Shown here one piece after another: positions 25,167-36,112 of a stretch of 64,000 bases of DNA (within the stretch, counting starts at the first letter, position 1; the number at the start of each line of letters is the position of its first letter). The DNA lies in the NCBI RefSeq assembly GCF_048544455.1, contig NC_133529.1:46229456-46293455 (forward strand), in the 5' to 3' direction. This stretch comes from Silene latifolia. Its lineage: Eukaryota; Streptophyta; Magnoliopsida; Caryophyllales; Caryophyllaceae. A program made the position numbers and the translations under genes. The notes below the pieces were generated by a model, which searched no databases, had not been told where the DNA came from, and saw only the letters and a list, made by a program, of their open reading frames with translations.

Positions 25167-26615
25167 TCAAAGTGATGGCATTAAGGGTCTCTTTTGGTCC
25201 GTCTGAGTCGGTAAGTGTCCCGGAGCTCGAGTTGTACTCTTGCTAACCAATTGAGCAATTTGGCTCTCTAGTAGTTTCATCCCGGCCTCTCTAGCTTGGG
25301 ACTCCTTTTGCAACATATTCTTCAACTCAGCAAAGTCGGAATTTTGAGATTGTTGCTGCTGCGGCACATAGGGAGGTTTTTGGTACTGTTGTTGCTTGAG
25401 AGGGGGCACATAAGTTTGCTGCTGCTGTTGTTGTGGAGGTTGAGTCGGATTCAGGACATTTTGGCTACTCCACCTCAAGTTTGGGTGGACATTCGGCTCA
25501 TAGTACGTGTTTGTCTGCCTATAATGTTGAAAGGCAGCACAAGACTCAAAGGGACTAGGACAATTTTCTGAAACATGTCCCTCAGCTCCACATCTTCTAC
25601 AGACGAAAGGACCGTCTGAAACAGCATTCACATGATACATCCCTTCTTTTGAAGCTCCTCCTAATTCATATTTGTCAAACCTCGCCGAGAGAGCCTCTAA
25701 TGCAGCTACAGAAGGGGATTCAGCACTCCTCCTCTGATTGCCTCTGGAATTCCTATATTCAGCCTTATGAGTGGACAAATCATCAATGATCTTCCACCCC
25801 TTAGTCTCTCCCATATTCTCAGTAAATCGGCCATTGGCTGCAGCATCCAAAATAGCCCTCTGATCGTCATACAGCCCATTATAGAACTGATTGCACAAGC
25901 TCCATTTTTCGAACCCATGGTGCGGAATGGTTCGCACCAGCTTCTTGAAACGGACCCATGCTTCATGAAAGTTCTCATCAGGTCCCTGTTTAAAGCTCGT
26001 GATCTGAGCTCTAATGGCATTAGTCTTCGAGGCAGAGAAGTATTTCTTGTAGAATGCCAGGGCTAAAGAACTCCAGTCGGTGATCCCATGAGCAGCTCGA
26101 TCCAAATCTCTATACCACTCCCTTGCAGCATCACGGAGTGAGAAGATAAACATGGTCTCCTTCACCTGGTCTGGGGTCACGCCGGCTGGTGGGGATATGG
26201 AGCAGCAATAATCAATAAATATCTCCATATGCTTAGCTGCATCCTCATTTGCAGCTCCCCCGAATTGGTTTCTCTCAACCAAGTTGATATAGGACGGCTT
26301 CGGCTCAAACTTTCTATCCGCCCCTGGTAATGCGAATCCCTTGTAGAGATTCTCAGCTGTCGGCTCAGAGTGACTGGCAATAGTCGCTTCCTCAGCCATC
26401 TCTAGGAAATCTGGAGAAGTGACGGTCTCAGCTGATGAATTAGAAACAGGAGATGAAGGTGGATCCTCCTCGAATAGAGCGTTCTCGTAGTAACTTGACA
26501 GAGTACTCAGCTCTTCCTCTGTCGGCAATACCCTTGATGATCGTCTCAACTCACGCAAGGATTTCTCAATATCAGGATTGAACGGTACTAGTTCACCACC
26601 CTGTGACCTGCGCAT
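25167..26615 (-). pseudogene. Athila B gag
   Basis: A 482-residue frame. Residues of roughly 130-270 form the Retrotrans_gag core (AAREWYRDLDR, then FYKKYFSASKTNAIRAQI and FHEAWVRFKKLVRTIPHHGF). A CCHC knuckle follows (CRRCGAEGHVSENC), then a glutamine-rich stretch. The product would be the structural particle protein. The frame opens with MRRSQGGELV about 100 bases after the primer-binding site. This frame is unusually long and clean compared with the rest of the element. Confidence 0.85.
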
Positions 26616-26716
26616 AAGATGAAACTACAAGAAGAATATGAGAATAGTTTAAGGAACGGATGTCCCTTAAACTAAGAAACAGACTAAAATAAAACAACTA
26701 AAAATTAGAACAATTG

Positions 26717-26738
26717 CCTCCCCGGCAACGGCGCCAAA
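26717..26738 (-). other. Primer-binding site of Athila B
   Basis: On the minus strand this reads TGGCGCCGTTGCCGGGG, three bases inside the LTR end at 26742. This is the usual plant Athila-type site. It proves the orientation and that 26742-28247 is the 5' LTR. Confidence 0.85.
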
Positions 26739-27765
26739 ATTTGATACCCGTCGTTGTGAGTACCAAAAATAAGATTTATAAAACCTATTAAAACTAACAG
26801 AAGCTAGTGGTAACAGGGTCGAACCACAGGGAGGCGAATGTAATTAATAATTGTCTAATTCAGTCTAAGGTAACAAATGTGGGGGTTGATTTGATTTGGT
26901 CTATAGCTAATAGCAATGAAAATTAAACTAAAGAAATATATTAAATCAAATATAAAGAAGGGTACTAGGATGGTCGGTTCACTATAGTTTGGGCAAAGAT
27001 ACTAAGTAGCTCTAAATCAAACACATGAGGCGGGAAAACAAGAGGTCCTCTCGGTCCACTCTTAACAGATAGCATCTTTCGATCTCGCTATAAGTCCCTA
27101 ATATCACTAATACTGACTTTCGTCCTGAAAAGTTACTGATAATCTAAACTTTACCTATCTTTCGATCTCAGCATAGTTTAGTCATTTTAATTGGTGATCT
27201 AACAACTGTCCCTATCTCTCGATCTAATGGGTCAGTCATATATTAAGCATTCAACTAGTCGCATGCATTCGATTCGTCGAATATAACATTTAAAACAATT
27301 AAAACGAAGGTAATACCTCACGTGGTCGGTCGATCGACCAGGTATGGCAGTCGATCGACTGACACGCGATTTCAGTCCATATTAATTCTATGCCGCCTAA
27401 TCCTACAGTTCCCCTACATCCTAGCACAAGCAATTTAGCTACTCATACTGAAATTAAAGGCAACAATAAAATTAACGAAATTAACTACTGAATTCATGAT
27501 TAAAATAACGGAACAAAAGGCTAGCATAAAACGATAACTATGGCTTTGGGAAACTAACTAGCAACTTCTATACTATCAACGCAATAAAGATGAACTGAAA
27601 TAAGAATAAGGGAATACCGAAATTGCAGAGGAATTGTAACGGAAAGACTAAAAGCACAAACGGAAATCCAATGCGAAACAATATTCCGAACCCTAATTAT
27701 TCGATATTCTAAATTGATGAAAACCAGAATGTAATCGGATAATTTTTAAGAATGTTCTAGGTTAC

Positions 27766-27773
27766 GTTATATA
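27766..27773 (-). promoter_or_regulatory. TATA box of the Athila B LTR
   Basis: TATATAAC on the minus strand in an otherwise GC-balanced stretch, about 480 bases into the LTR. The first palindrome upstream begins 89 bases away. The same site is at 19231-19238 in the solo LTR. Confidence 0.6.
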
Positions 27774-27861
27774 GAATATCACGTAACACTTATTATCAAA
27801 ACCTAAACACAATGGGCTTGCTTTTCCTTGATCTTCTTATTCACGTCTGATTAGCGGTGTG

Positions 27862-27963
27862 GTCGATCGACCATGATGCTCAGTCGATCGACTGCTCTTC
27901 AGTGTACAGTGGCTTCTGTAACCCGTGGGTTGGTCGATCGACTGAAGGTAGTGGTCGATCGAC
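27862..27963 (-). repeat. Palindrome cluster GTCGATCGAC in the Athila B LTR
   Basis: Four perfect 10-base palindromes, most extended to 12 bases by matching outer bases (AGTCGATCGACT or GGTCGATCGACC). They lie in 102 bases upstream of the LTR TATA box. The same cluster occurs at 19327-19428 and, in the 3' LTR fragment, at 20937-21040. Confidence 0.9.
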
Positions 27964-28247
27964 TGAAGTAGCTGATATTTGACTTCTAACTTCTCGTGGA
28001 TTTGTCTTTTGGGCCTTGAAATGCGCACCAAGCTCGTTCCTTAAGTGAATACTTCACGTCAAATGCAATGCAAGATACTCGGGGACGGATTTAGCTCAAT
28101 TTCCGCCGAATTCTTCACATTTCTGCAATAATGTACAAAAACACGAAAGTAGACGGAAATAGGGGAAATGGTAGCTTAAACTACACAAATGAGCTCTGAA
28201 ATGCGTGTAAAATGAGGTAGAAAACATCATATAAATGACACGCATCA

Positions 28248-29076
28248 GTGATCAAGTATCACAAGTCAATTTGTTGTATGTAATTTAATTAATTCATAAA
28301 ATGATATTTATGTGATAAATATGCATCAAATTAATTAATAACATGTAACATACTACATGTGACATATTGTGTGACAAGTGACAAATTGACAAAATAATAT
28401 GGAGGTCCATTTTATCTCATATGACCGAAATATTGGAGGTAGTATGGGTGAGTGGGTGTTTTGTTTAATGGATAAATAAAATACTATGATTACCTATGAT
28501 GTAGGATAGTCTTACACCTAATTTACTTAATAAGAACAAAAGTAAAAGAAAAGACCATGCATTGGCCTTAAGACCTCCCTCCACCGGTTTTGTGTATATG
28601 AGGAGAGATTTTTATTCTCTCAATTTTAACTTGTATTCATACACATGAAAAAGTTATCCTCTCTCACATATTCATCCTTTTCTTCATCAAAACATGAGAT
28701 TTTTGATTCAAATTGTTCATAAAAGATTACTAAAATTATTAGTGTAATATATGAGTATTAGTAATCAATTTTAAGGTAAACTACTAAACTAATATCTAGC
28801 TAATATTATTTAGTGGGGATAAAGGATAATGTTGGGTGCAATCAAGAGGAGTGACTTCTATACTTGAGGTCTTTGGAGGATCATCCTAATATATGGAAAG
28901 CTCAAGAACAAGTGAGGTAGGAGACTTCATTTGTGCCCATTTGGCCGAAATATTCATATGGTATGAAATGATTTTCCCTTATTCTTATTCTAGTTTTGCA
29001 TGCATAAGATCTTTAAGTTTTTATGACTAAAACTTTAAACCAAAATATGTGATATTCAAAAATATGATTTCCTTCA
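28248..29076 (+). repeat. Right part of the copia LTR, second copy
   Basis: It matches 19713-20541 and starts with the GTGAT target-site copy. It shows that Athila B inserted in the same place in a copia LTR as the solo copy at 18207. GTATC follows at 29077-29081. Confidence 0.85.
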
Positions 29077-29771
29077 GTATCATACAATTGGAGGTGGTGT
29101 GGTAGACACCTCTTGCCATTTCATTCGTCATCATCATCATCATCGCGGTATCTATACCCGCTAGAACCTCCTTGGTCATACCCTCCTCCTTGGCCAAAGA
29201 ATCCTCCACCTTGGCCGCCAAAGTTCCCGTCTTGGTTCCTTTGATTAGGGAAAAAAAAGGTGAGGTTGAGCCCAAGATGGGCGAGGGCCTCTAGGGTCGA
29301 TATACCCTTGTTGAGCCATATTGTAGTATTGAGGATAAAGGGCCAAATAGTTGTCAACCCTCCCATCGTGCACTCCAAGATCGACCCATTGCATAAGCTT
29401 CATCAAGTCATTCATGTCCGGAGCATCGGGAACTTGGGGAGTGAACGTACATGTTGAGTGGGGTAGGGTGGAATGGGTACATAGGACAGTGGTGCATTAC
29501 CCCGTACCGGCATCCCACGAGGTTGTTGAGGTTGACGAGGTGCTTCTTCTCTTTGTGGTGGGTTGGGGTGAATCTCAATATCGAGGAGGTAGCTCGGTGT
29601 AGGTGAGTACCGACTCAACCGTGGCTCGGTAGGTGGTACGTTCCACCCCATGAGGACAATTGAAGAGCATCCCTTTGTAAACCACTCCATACTACCTGTT
29701 TGAGTGTAGGATTCATAGGCTCGCATTTCATCGAACATAACATGTGCATAAGTTGAAATTACAACAAGCAA
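29077..29771 (-). pseudogene. Reading frame of element X, proline- and glycine-rich with an aspartate tail
   Basis: Read from 29771 downward, an N-terminal part has short blocks such as MFDEMRAYESYTQ, then a proline-rich linker (PPQREEAPRQPQQPRG), a block of the form LMKLMQWVDLGVHDGRVDNYL (partly seen in the copy at 20542-20935), then FGGQGGGFFGQGGGYDQGG and a tail of aspartates. I do not recognise the family. The position inside an Athila-like element suggests an element-encoded extra protein, and the G/F/Y-rich end resembles RNA-binding tails. It is broken relative to the other copy. Confidence 0.45.
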
Positions 29772-29877
29772 GCAATTTAATTATGAAAACATATTAGATT
29801 AAGCATAGATCAATCCCCATGTTTGTTTCCCCCTAATTCCCCATCAATCCTAGCTAAGGAAACTACTCACTCATGAT

Positions 29878-30054
29878 CAGGGGCGTCTTAAAGTAAATGG
29901 AGGCCCGGTGCACCATAAAGAAATGAGGCCCTAAATATGAATGTATAAGTGTACTACACATCGAGATTTGTATTGAATTTACCAGTAAAGCTTATAAATT
30001 CAGTGGCCAAAACTGGAGGCCCGGTTCCGCCGCCCGGGATATTAGACGCCCCTG
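29878..30054. mobile_element. hAT-type MITE, 177 bp
   Basis: Perfect 11-base terminal inverted repeats (CAGGGGCGTCT and AGACGCCCCTG) with an exact eight-base target duplication CTCATGAT at 29870-29877 and 30055-30062. Eight-base duplications and CAGGG-type ends are typical of the hAT superfamily. Inside are two copies of GGAGGCCCGGT near each end. There is no coding capacity, so it would need a transposase in trans. Confidence 0.9.
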
Positions 30055-30432
30055 CTCATGATCAAGTTTAACATGTTAATAAGGTTGTCAATCATATTAA
30101 CAAAGCAAAACATGATGAATAAATGAAAGTGATTAACAATAATTAAACAAGGGTAAAGAGAATTATACCTATGAAGATGATTCCAAATAATAAAGCAAAG
30201 AATAATAGAAGAAAACTTGATTGATTGATGAAGAGTTGTCAATTCTCCAATAATAACCCAATAATCTTCAATTACCCAATAATAATAAAGTTTGAACAAT
30301 AATTAAGGAAAGATTAATGTGTAATTTTGTGGAATGATTGAGATTAATCTATTCTAATCTACTCCTAATCTAATCTAAGAGAGATTGATTTAATCTAAGG
30401 AAACTTGATAATCTTGATTATTACAAATGGAG

Positions 30433-30440
30433 TATATATA
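30433..30440 (-). promoter_or_regulatory. Possible TATA box of the X LTR
   Basis: TATATATA on the minus strand. With the LINE and one target-site copy removed, the first palindrome upstream (34787) would be about 113 bases away. Confidence 0.45.
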
Positions 30441-30477
30441 GTAGTACATCATTAGGTTAAGCAAGGGTAGATTAGTC

Positions 30478-31221
30478 TTTGATAATAAGCCTTTAATTGT
30501 TCGTCCTTGGTCTGAAGGGGTGGCTCTGGAGAAAGAAGTTATTAAGGAGGTTCCTGTGTGGGTGAAGGTCTATAATCTCCCTCTAAAATTTTGGGGGAAA
30601 TGCCTCCCCAAAATTGCTGGAATCATGGGTACTTTTGTTCGTTGTGATGATGCTACGAAGGAGAAAACTAGGCTAGGGTTTGCCCGGGTGATGATTGATG
30701 TACCTTTTGGTAAACCTATCCCAGAAAAGATTAAGTTCTTGGATGTTGATGGAAGTGTCATCTGCCTCAAGGTTGAATTTGAATGGAAACCTTTGTTGTG
30801 TACTCAGTGTAATGGTATTGGGCATGACACCTCTCAATGCAGAAAAGGGAAGACAGATGCTCCTCAAAAGAAGGTGGTTCAACCAGTGGGGAAACAACAA
30901 TGGAGGCCAAAGCAGAAGAAACCAGTAGCTGCACCTCCTGTTGTTACTCCTCCTGCAGCTGAGCCTACTGCCCCTGTAAGTACCCCTGTTGAAATACCAA
31001 ACAATTTTGAAGTGAATTGGACTAGGGATGGGAAGTACCATGTTGCTGATACCCCTGCCCGTAGGATTATCAGATACAGTAGACAAGAAATGGTGGAAAC
31101 TGGATTACAAGCTATTCAATTTGGGAAACACAATTTCATGGAATCCATTAACAATGTAACCCCTAAAGTAGGTGTGGGTACGAATGGTAGTGCATTATCC
31201 CCAATGGGGGATAATGTATAA
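30478..31221 (+). pseudogene. LINE ORF1, 5'-truncated
   Basis: An open frame from the insertion point, with no start of its own, reads FDNKPLIVRPWSEGVALEKE and continues VPVWVKVYNLPLKFWGK and FVRCDDAT, the DUF4283-type RNA-binding fold of plant L1 ORF1. A CCHC knuckle follows (CTQCNGIGHDTSQC), then a proline/lysine-rich linker. The stop at 31219-31221 overlaps the ORF2 start by eight bases (ATGTATAA, 31214-31221), the usual tight coupling. It would coat LINE RNA. There is no stop inside, but the N-terminus is gone. Confidence 0.85.
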
Positions 31222-34200
31222 TTGGGGTTTTTGGAACATTAGGGGGTTGAATAGCCTATCTAAGCAAACCAGCATTAAAAATTTCTTACATCTTCATCAG
31301 ATAGGGTTATTTGGCCTCCTTGAGACAAAGGTGAAACCTTTGTCTCTAAATTCTGTTAGAAACAATTTATGCAGCTCTTGGTGTCTTACTACTAATACTT
31401 AGTGCCATAAAGGAGGTAGGGTTTGGCTTTTATGGAATCCTGCTATGTTTAGAGTGCATATCTTAGAATACAATGCCCAATTCATACACCTGCAGGCTAC
31501 TGATATGGGAACTAATACTCAATTCCATCTTACTATGGTGTATGCTTTTAATGGGTTACATGAGAGAAAAGTGTTGTGGAGTAAACTCAGTCAGTTTAAG
31601 GATTATATTCAGGGAGCCTGGGCTATATGTGGTGATTTTAATACTGTGCTTAGTCCTAATGAAAGATTGGGTGGGGCTTCCTCAGAAGAAGAGATTACTG
31701 ACTTTAAGAATTGTATTGATGATTGTGAAGTGATGGACTGTCCAGCTACAGGCTCACTGTTCACTTGGTGTAATAAGCATGAACCTGCTACCAGGGTGTA
31801 TAGTAGACTGGACAGAGTCCTTGTCAACCAGAAGTGGCTACAAGACCATCCTCAGGCTTATGCCTTTTTCTATTGTGAAGGAATTTTTGATCATTGCCCG
31901 TGTGTTGTTCAATCTAAGCTTGTTGGGGGGAAGAAAAAGAGAAGTTTCAAATATTTTAATATGTGGAGTAAGTCTGTGGATTTTCAGCAGTGTGTGAAGA
32001 CTGTTTGGGATCAAAATTGGCCTGGAACTAAAATGTATAAGCTGGTTTGTAAGCTTAAGCATTTGAAAGGGCCTCTTAAAAATCTCAATAAGAATGATTT
32101 TGAGGGTGTTGAGAATAACTATGTTAGAGCCCAGATGTACTTGGAGAAGGTTCAACTAAGTCTTAGGACTGATCCACTTAATCCAGATCTCATTGTGCAG
32201 GAAAGGGAGGCTGCTAGTAGTGTTAGGTTTTTAAATGAGGCCTGCGATGAATTTCTTCTACAGAAGTCTAAGGCTATTTGGGTGGAAAAAGGTGACTGCA
32301 ATACCAAATACTTCCACAGCATTATTAAAGCCAGGCAGGTTAGGACTAGAATTATGAGGTTGGCTGATAGTAGGGGGAAGTGTGTGAGACCCCTGATGAA
32401 ATCCAGAGTGCATTTCTTGATTTTTACACAAGTCTGTTGGGTTCATCTGCTGAGACTATCAGTGTTGCAAAAAATGTGGTCCAACTGGGAAAGCTTTGCA
32501 CTGTTGATCATCATGCTACTTTGCTTGCTCCTGTTACCAAGGCTGAGATCAAGCAGGTATTATTTTCTATTCCTCCCCATAAGGCAGCTGGGCCTGATGG
32601 GTATTCAAGTGCATTTTTTAGGGATTCTTGGGATACTGTGGGTGAGACTGTGTGTGAAGCCATCACTGATTTCTTTCAACATGGTCACCTTTTGAAACAA
32701 CTGAACCATACTTTAGTTACCTTGATCCCTAAGTGTGATATTCCTCAAAATGTTTCCCAATTTCGACCAATATCTTGTTGTAATGTTATTTACAAAACCA
32801 TCTCCAAGCTTATTTGTAATAGACTTGCCACTATCCTTCCTAGCATTATCAGTGACAACCAAGGGGGTTTTATTAAAGGGAGAAGCATAGTGGAAAACAT
32901 ACTAATTTGTCAGGATATTGTCAGATGTTACAATAGGAAGTCTGTCTCCCCTAGATTCATGCTCAAGGTTGACCTTAAAAAAGCCTATGACTCTGTTAAT
33001 TGGGAGTTTATGAAACAAATGCTGACCTTCCTGAATTTTCCTCAAAAATTTATTGATCTGGTTATGGAATGCATCACTACTGCTTCTTATTCTCTTGTGT
33101 TGAATGGAGAGGTGTTTGGTCACTTTAAAGGAGCTAAAGGCTTAAGACAGGGAGACCCATTATCTCCCCTCCTCTTTACCATAGCCATGGAGTATTTGAG
33201 TAGAGTTTTGAATTATACCACTTCTACAATGCCATTCAAATTCCATCCTATGTGTAGTAAGTTGCAGCTGTCTCACTTAATGTTTGTTGATGACCTTTTG
33301 CTGTTTTGCAAAGGAGATGTGAACTCAATTATGATCCTCTTAAGGTCTTTTGCTACATTTTCTTGTGCTTCTGGGCTGCAAATGAACTCCAATAAGACCA
33401 ATGCTTAATTTAATGGAGTTCATAGTTGGGTGAAACAAGATATTCTACAAGTCTCTGGGTTTACTGAAGGTCATTTACCTTTTACTTATTTGGGGATCCC
33501 TATTACTTGTGGAAGAATGAAGAAAGCTGACTGCAATATTCTGGTGGAGAAGTTGGTCAGTAAGATTAGATGTTTTGGATCCAAGAAGCTGAGTTACTCA
33601 GGAAGATTAGTCCTGGTGAACTCTGTCCTGACTGCCCTGTATAGCTACTGGATAAACATCTTTGTTATCCCTGTAAGTGTTCTGAATAAGCTAAATGCCA
33701 TCTGCAGAAACTATCTTTGGGATGGAGGTGCAGATTTTGTTAGAGTACCTATGGTAGGGTGGGAGAAAGTGTGTTGCCCAAAATCTGAAGGAGGTTTAGG
33801 CATAAGGGATAGCTTTGCCTGGAACATAGCTGCTATAGGCAAGCTGGTCTGGTGGGTTTATTTTAATCCTGATAGATTGTGGGTGAAATGGGTAAACCAG
33901 GTCTACTTAAAGGGCCAAGACTGGAAAGACTACAAACCTAGTGGTGATCTTAGCTGGGGGTGGAAGTCTGTTTGTAAGGTCAAAGATAAATTAGATGCTG
34001 GTTACCAGAATGGGCAATGGTTACTGGATGTTAGAGGTTACACTTTGAGGAGTGGTTATGATCTTATCAGGCATAAATTTCAGAATGTGCCTTGGCATAA
34101 ACAGATATGGAATTCTTGGAGTCTCCCTAAGCATCAATTTATTGGCTGGCTCATTGCTAGGGAAGCTCTTATGCTCAAGGATAAGTTGTTCTCCCTTGGT

Positions 34201-34590
34201 ATTGTCCCTGATGATGACTGTCTGCTGTGTGGCAAAGGAGGGGAAAATCATACTCACCTATTTCAAACTTGTGAGTATTCTAGAAGGTTGCTTGATGAAG
34301 TCTTTAAAATTCTGAGAATTGCTTTGCCAATTTCTAATCCTCTCCAAAGGATTGCTGATGGCCAGTTTTCTCAGGTGCAGAAGGGTGTGATTTTAAGTGC
34401 AGTATCTGCTACTTTTTATCACATATGGTTACAAAGGAACAAAGCTCGTGTGGATGGAGTTTTACAAAGACCTGAATTCGTGCGAGATTTGATCCTGAAG
34501 GAAATGAAAACTAGGATTGTTGTACTACTTAGCCAAAAAACTGCTACCAGTGATAATGTATGGTTAAGAAGTAGAAGTTTGATTGTATAA
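31214..34590 (+). pseudogene. LINE ORF2: endonuclease and reverse transcriptase
   Basis: The order is APE-type endonuclease (NIRGLN, ETKVK, CGDFNTVL, RLDRVLV, DHCPCVV), reverse transcriptase (PHKAAGPDG, FRPISCCNV, RQGDPLSPLLF, catalytic FVDDLLLF), and a zf-RVT zinc region (CLLCGKGGENHTHLF). It would nick the target and copy LINE RNA. It carries three lesions: an in-frame TAG at 31400-31402, a frame change between about 32370 and 32395, and an in-frame TAA at 33406-33408 where a tyrosine codon is expected. The rest of the protein is intact, so decay is mild and the insertion fairly young. Confidence 0.9.
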
Positions 34591-34708
34591 TGTCCTCTTA
34601 GGGGACCTGAAAATGTGTACGTACCTAAAAAGGATTGGTTGTAACGTTTGTGTTACTTGTTTTTAATGGAAAGCTTACATTTCATCCAAAAAAAAAGGGT
34701 AGATTAGT

Positions 34709-35559
34709 AAATAGCATTGCTAAGTGTTGAGTAGGGAAATGCAAGTCCCGAAGGAAATGCGCATATCACGTTGCTAGTCCTACCACGATCCGCTCGGATC
34801 CGTTTGAAGCACGGTTGGTTCTGCCAAGGAATCCGCTCGGATTGGCATCGGGACGCCCGGATCATGGGGTTCTGAGACGCCCGTCTTGGGAGCAAGACGC
34901 TCGGATCATGGGGTTCTGAGACGCCCGTCTTGGGAACAAGACACTCGGATCACTGGGCAGAGTGCTTCTCTTTTTTAATGTTTAACAATCCGCTCGTCTT
35001 GCAGGGGAGACGCTCGTCTTGGGTCTGGGACGCTCGTCTTGAGTCTCGGGACGCGCGGGTTGGCGGACAGCTTGTCTATTTGAGCTCGGATTGTAAAACG
35101 GACATCATTTTCTCATCCGGACTCCTATTGGAGTGATTCAAAAGCCTAGGCCACTTGATTTTTCGACGCCGTTTCATCTAATATACTTTCAGAGCCAAAG
35201 GAGCAACTATTGGTTTGGTTCCGAGCAATTTCTTCTTGTAATGGCTTCCTTCTTGTCATCCTTGCTTTTAAGCCTATGATCCTTCTATATACTCTTTATT
35301 CCTACATCCTTGGTCATCATTCTTGCCTCCTCTTCATACTAGTACATCCAAGATCGTCAAGAACCTTCCCAATATGCATAAGAGACGGGAATTCCGCCTC
35401 ATTATCTTCTTTCATACAAGACATATACAATGCAACAGGAAAGCAAAATAGGAAGGAATTGACGGATAAAATGGTCATGAAATGGTCATGAAATGCTATA
35501 TTAGTATGCAAAATGGGTTCAATTAGGGGACTAAATGTGCGCAATTAAGAGTCACATCA
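34709..35559 (-). repeat. Part of an LTR-like region of element X (upstream side)
   Basis: It continues 29772-30476 across the LINE. Minus-strand reading begins TGATGTGACTC at 35559 and holds the palindrome cluster at 34787-35060. The flanks do not reveal a paired LTR. Small open frames inside have no recognisable product. Confidence 0.45.
34787..35060. repeat. Palindrome cluster in the X LTR
   Basis: Short palindromes with a constant CG-CY-CG centre and variable arms: GATCCGCTCGGATC (34787-34800), AATCCGCTCGGATT (34829-34842), and several AGACGCCCGTCT or AGACGCTCGTCT copies up to about 35045. Two copies of a unit of about 55 bases including GGATCATGGGGTTCTGAGACG stand in tandem at about 34857-34950. 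Confidence 0.85.
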
Positions 35560-36112
35560 GTATTACATTAATAGTCATTAGGTTGTCGCTCTATGGTTTT
35601 AAGCGGGGCTTAGGTGGTAAGGCTGCGGTTCCCACTGGCGGTGTGGATTATCTGTTGCGACGGGTAATCTAGCAGGACTATACATTTAGTGTGTAGTTAG
35701 GTGAGTGGTGATTAAATGGAGATTGGGGAATGTGTTTGTGTATTTGGATGCTTATTGTTTCTTATTTTAATTATTCAGTAACTGACCCCGGTTAAATGTT
35801 TTGAAAACTGTGGTGATCCATTCGGGGATGGTGAGCAGTTGTTTAGCGGGTAATCATATGGATAGCTCGCGGGATCTGGCTGGGATGGAGTCATCACTAG
35901 TCTTGAGTTTAGTCTAGTTGGTTTGGTTTGAGACAGTTTGTATCGTACGTTTGGTTTTGGTTTTTATGTTGTAGGCACTTTAAACAATAGAACTTTAACG
36001 TATGTTTCTTTATGGTCACTTTTGATATACTGTAACTCGGGCAACCGAGATGGTAGCATCTACATATGTTAAGGTGGTCTTGGTAAGGCACCTTGGTGCA
36101 TGGGGTGTTACA
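35560..36112 (+). repeat. Right part of a chromovirus-like LTR
   Basis: It ends TGGGGTGTTACA (36101-36112), preceded by GAGATGGTAGCATCTACA and a GGTGGTCTTGGTAAGGC phrase. These are familiar ends of Tekay-type Ty3 LTRs in plants. The left end is not clear. It breaks the LINE fragment on its right. Confidence 0.5.

Larger units (their letters stand above)
20933..28247 (-). mobile_element. Athila-type Ty3 element B, minus strand, truncated at its 3' end
   Basis: Read on the minus strand it has a full 5' LTR (28247 to 26742), primer-binding site, gag, aspartic protease, about 2.2 kb of untranslated sequence, and the first 390 bases of a 3' LTR (21321 to about 20933). GTGAT follows the 5' LTR (28248-28252). 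No reverse transcriptase or integrase is recognisable in the space available, so it looks like a gag-protease-only, non-autonomous member. It is broken. The LTR differs by perhaps 2% from the solo copy at 18207. Confidence 0.8.
26742..28247 (-). repeat. 5' LTR of Athila B
   Basis: 1506 bases, the partner of 18207-19712. A TATA box (TATATAAC on the minus strand) lies at 27766-27773. Four copies of GTCGATCGAC lie upstream of it at 27862-27871, 27883-27892, 27933-27942 and 27954-27963. Two more lie at 27329-27338 and 27350-27359. Confidence 0.9.
29772..30476 (-). repeat. Part of an LTR-like region of element X (downstream side)
   Basis: AT-rich, with a hAT MITE at 29878-30054 and a TATA string at 30433-30440 (minus strand). 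It continues at 34709 after the LINE. I infer an LTR because the far end (35559) reads as a TGATGTGAC start on the minus strand and the palindrome and TATA layout matches the other LTRs. No pair LTR is in the window. Confidence 0.4.
30477..34694 (+). mobile_element. 5'-truncated LINE (L1-like)
   Basis: A 4.2 kb insertion ending in an A run and flanked by the 14-base duplication AAGGGTAGATTAGT (30463-30476 and 34695-34708). It contains the later part of ORF1, a full-length but interrupted ORF2, and a roughly 100 bp 3' UTR. The 5' end falls inside the DUF4283-like domain of ORF1, as incomplete reverse transcription would leave it. It sits in the X LTR between its TATA box and palindrome cluster. 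Confidence 0.92.

Noticed and set aside
19327-27963. Regular GTCGATCGAC repeats looking like a CRISPR array
   Set aside because: Spacing is irregular, repeats are only 10-12 bases, and they lie in plant LTRs.
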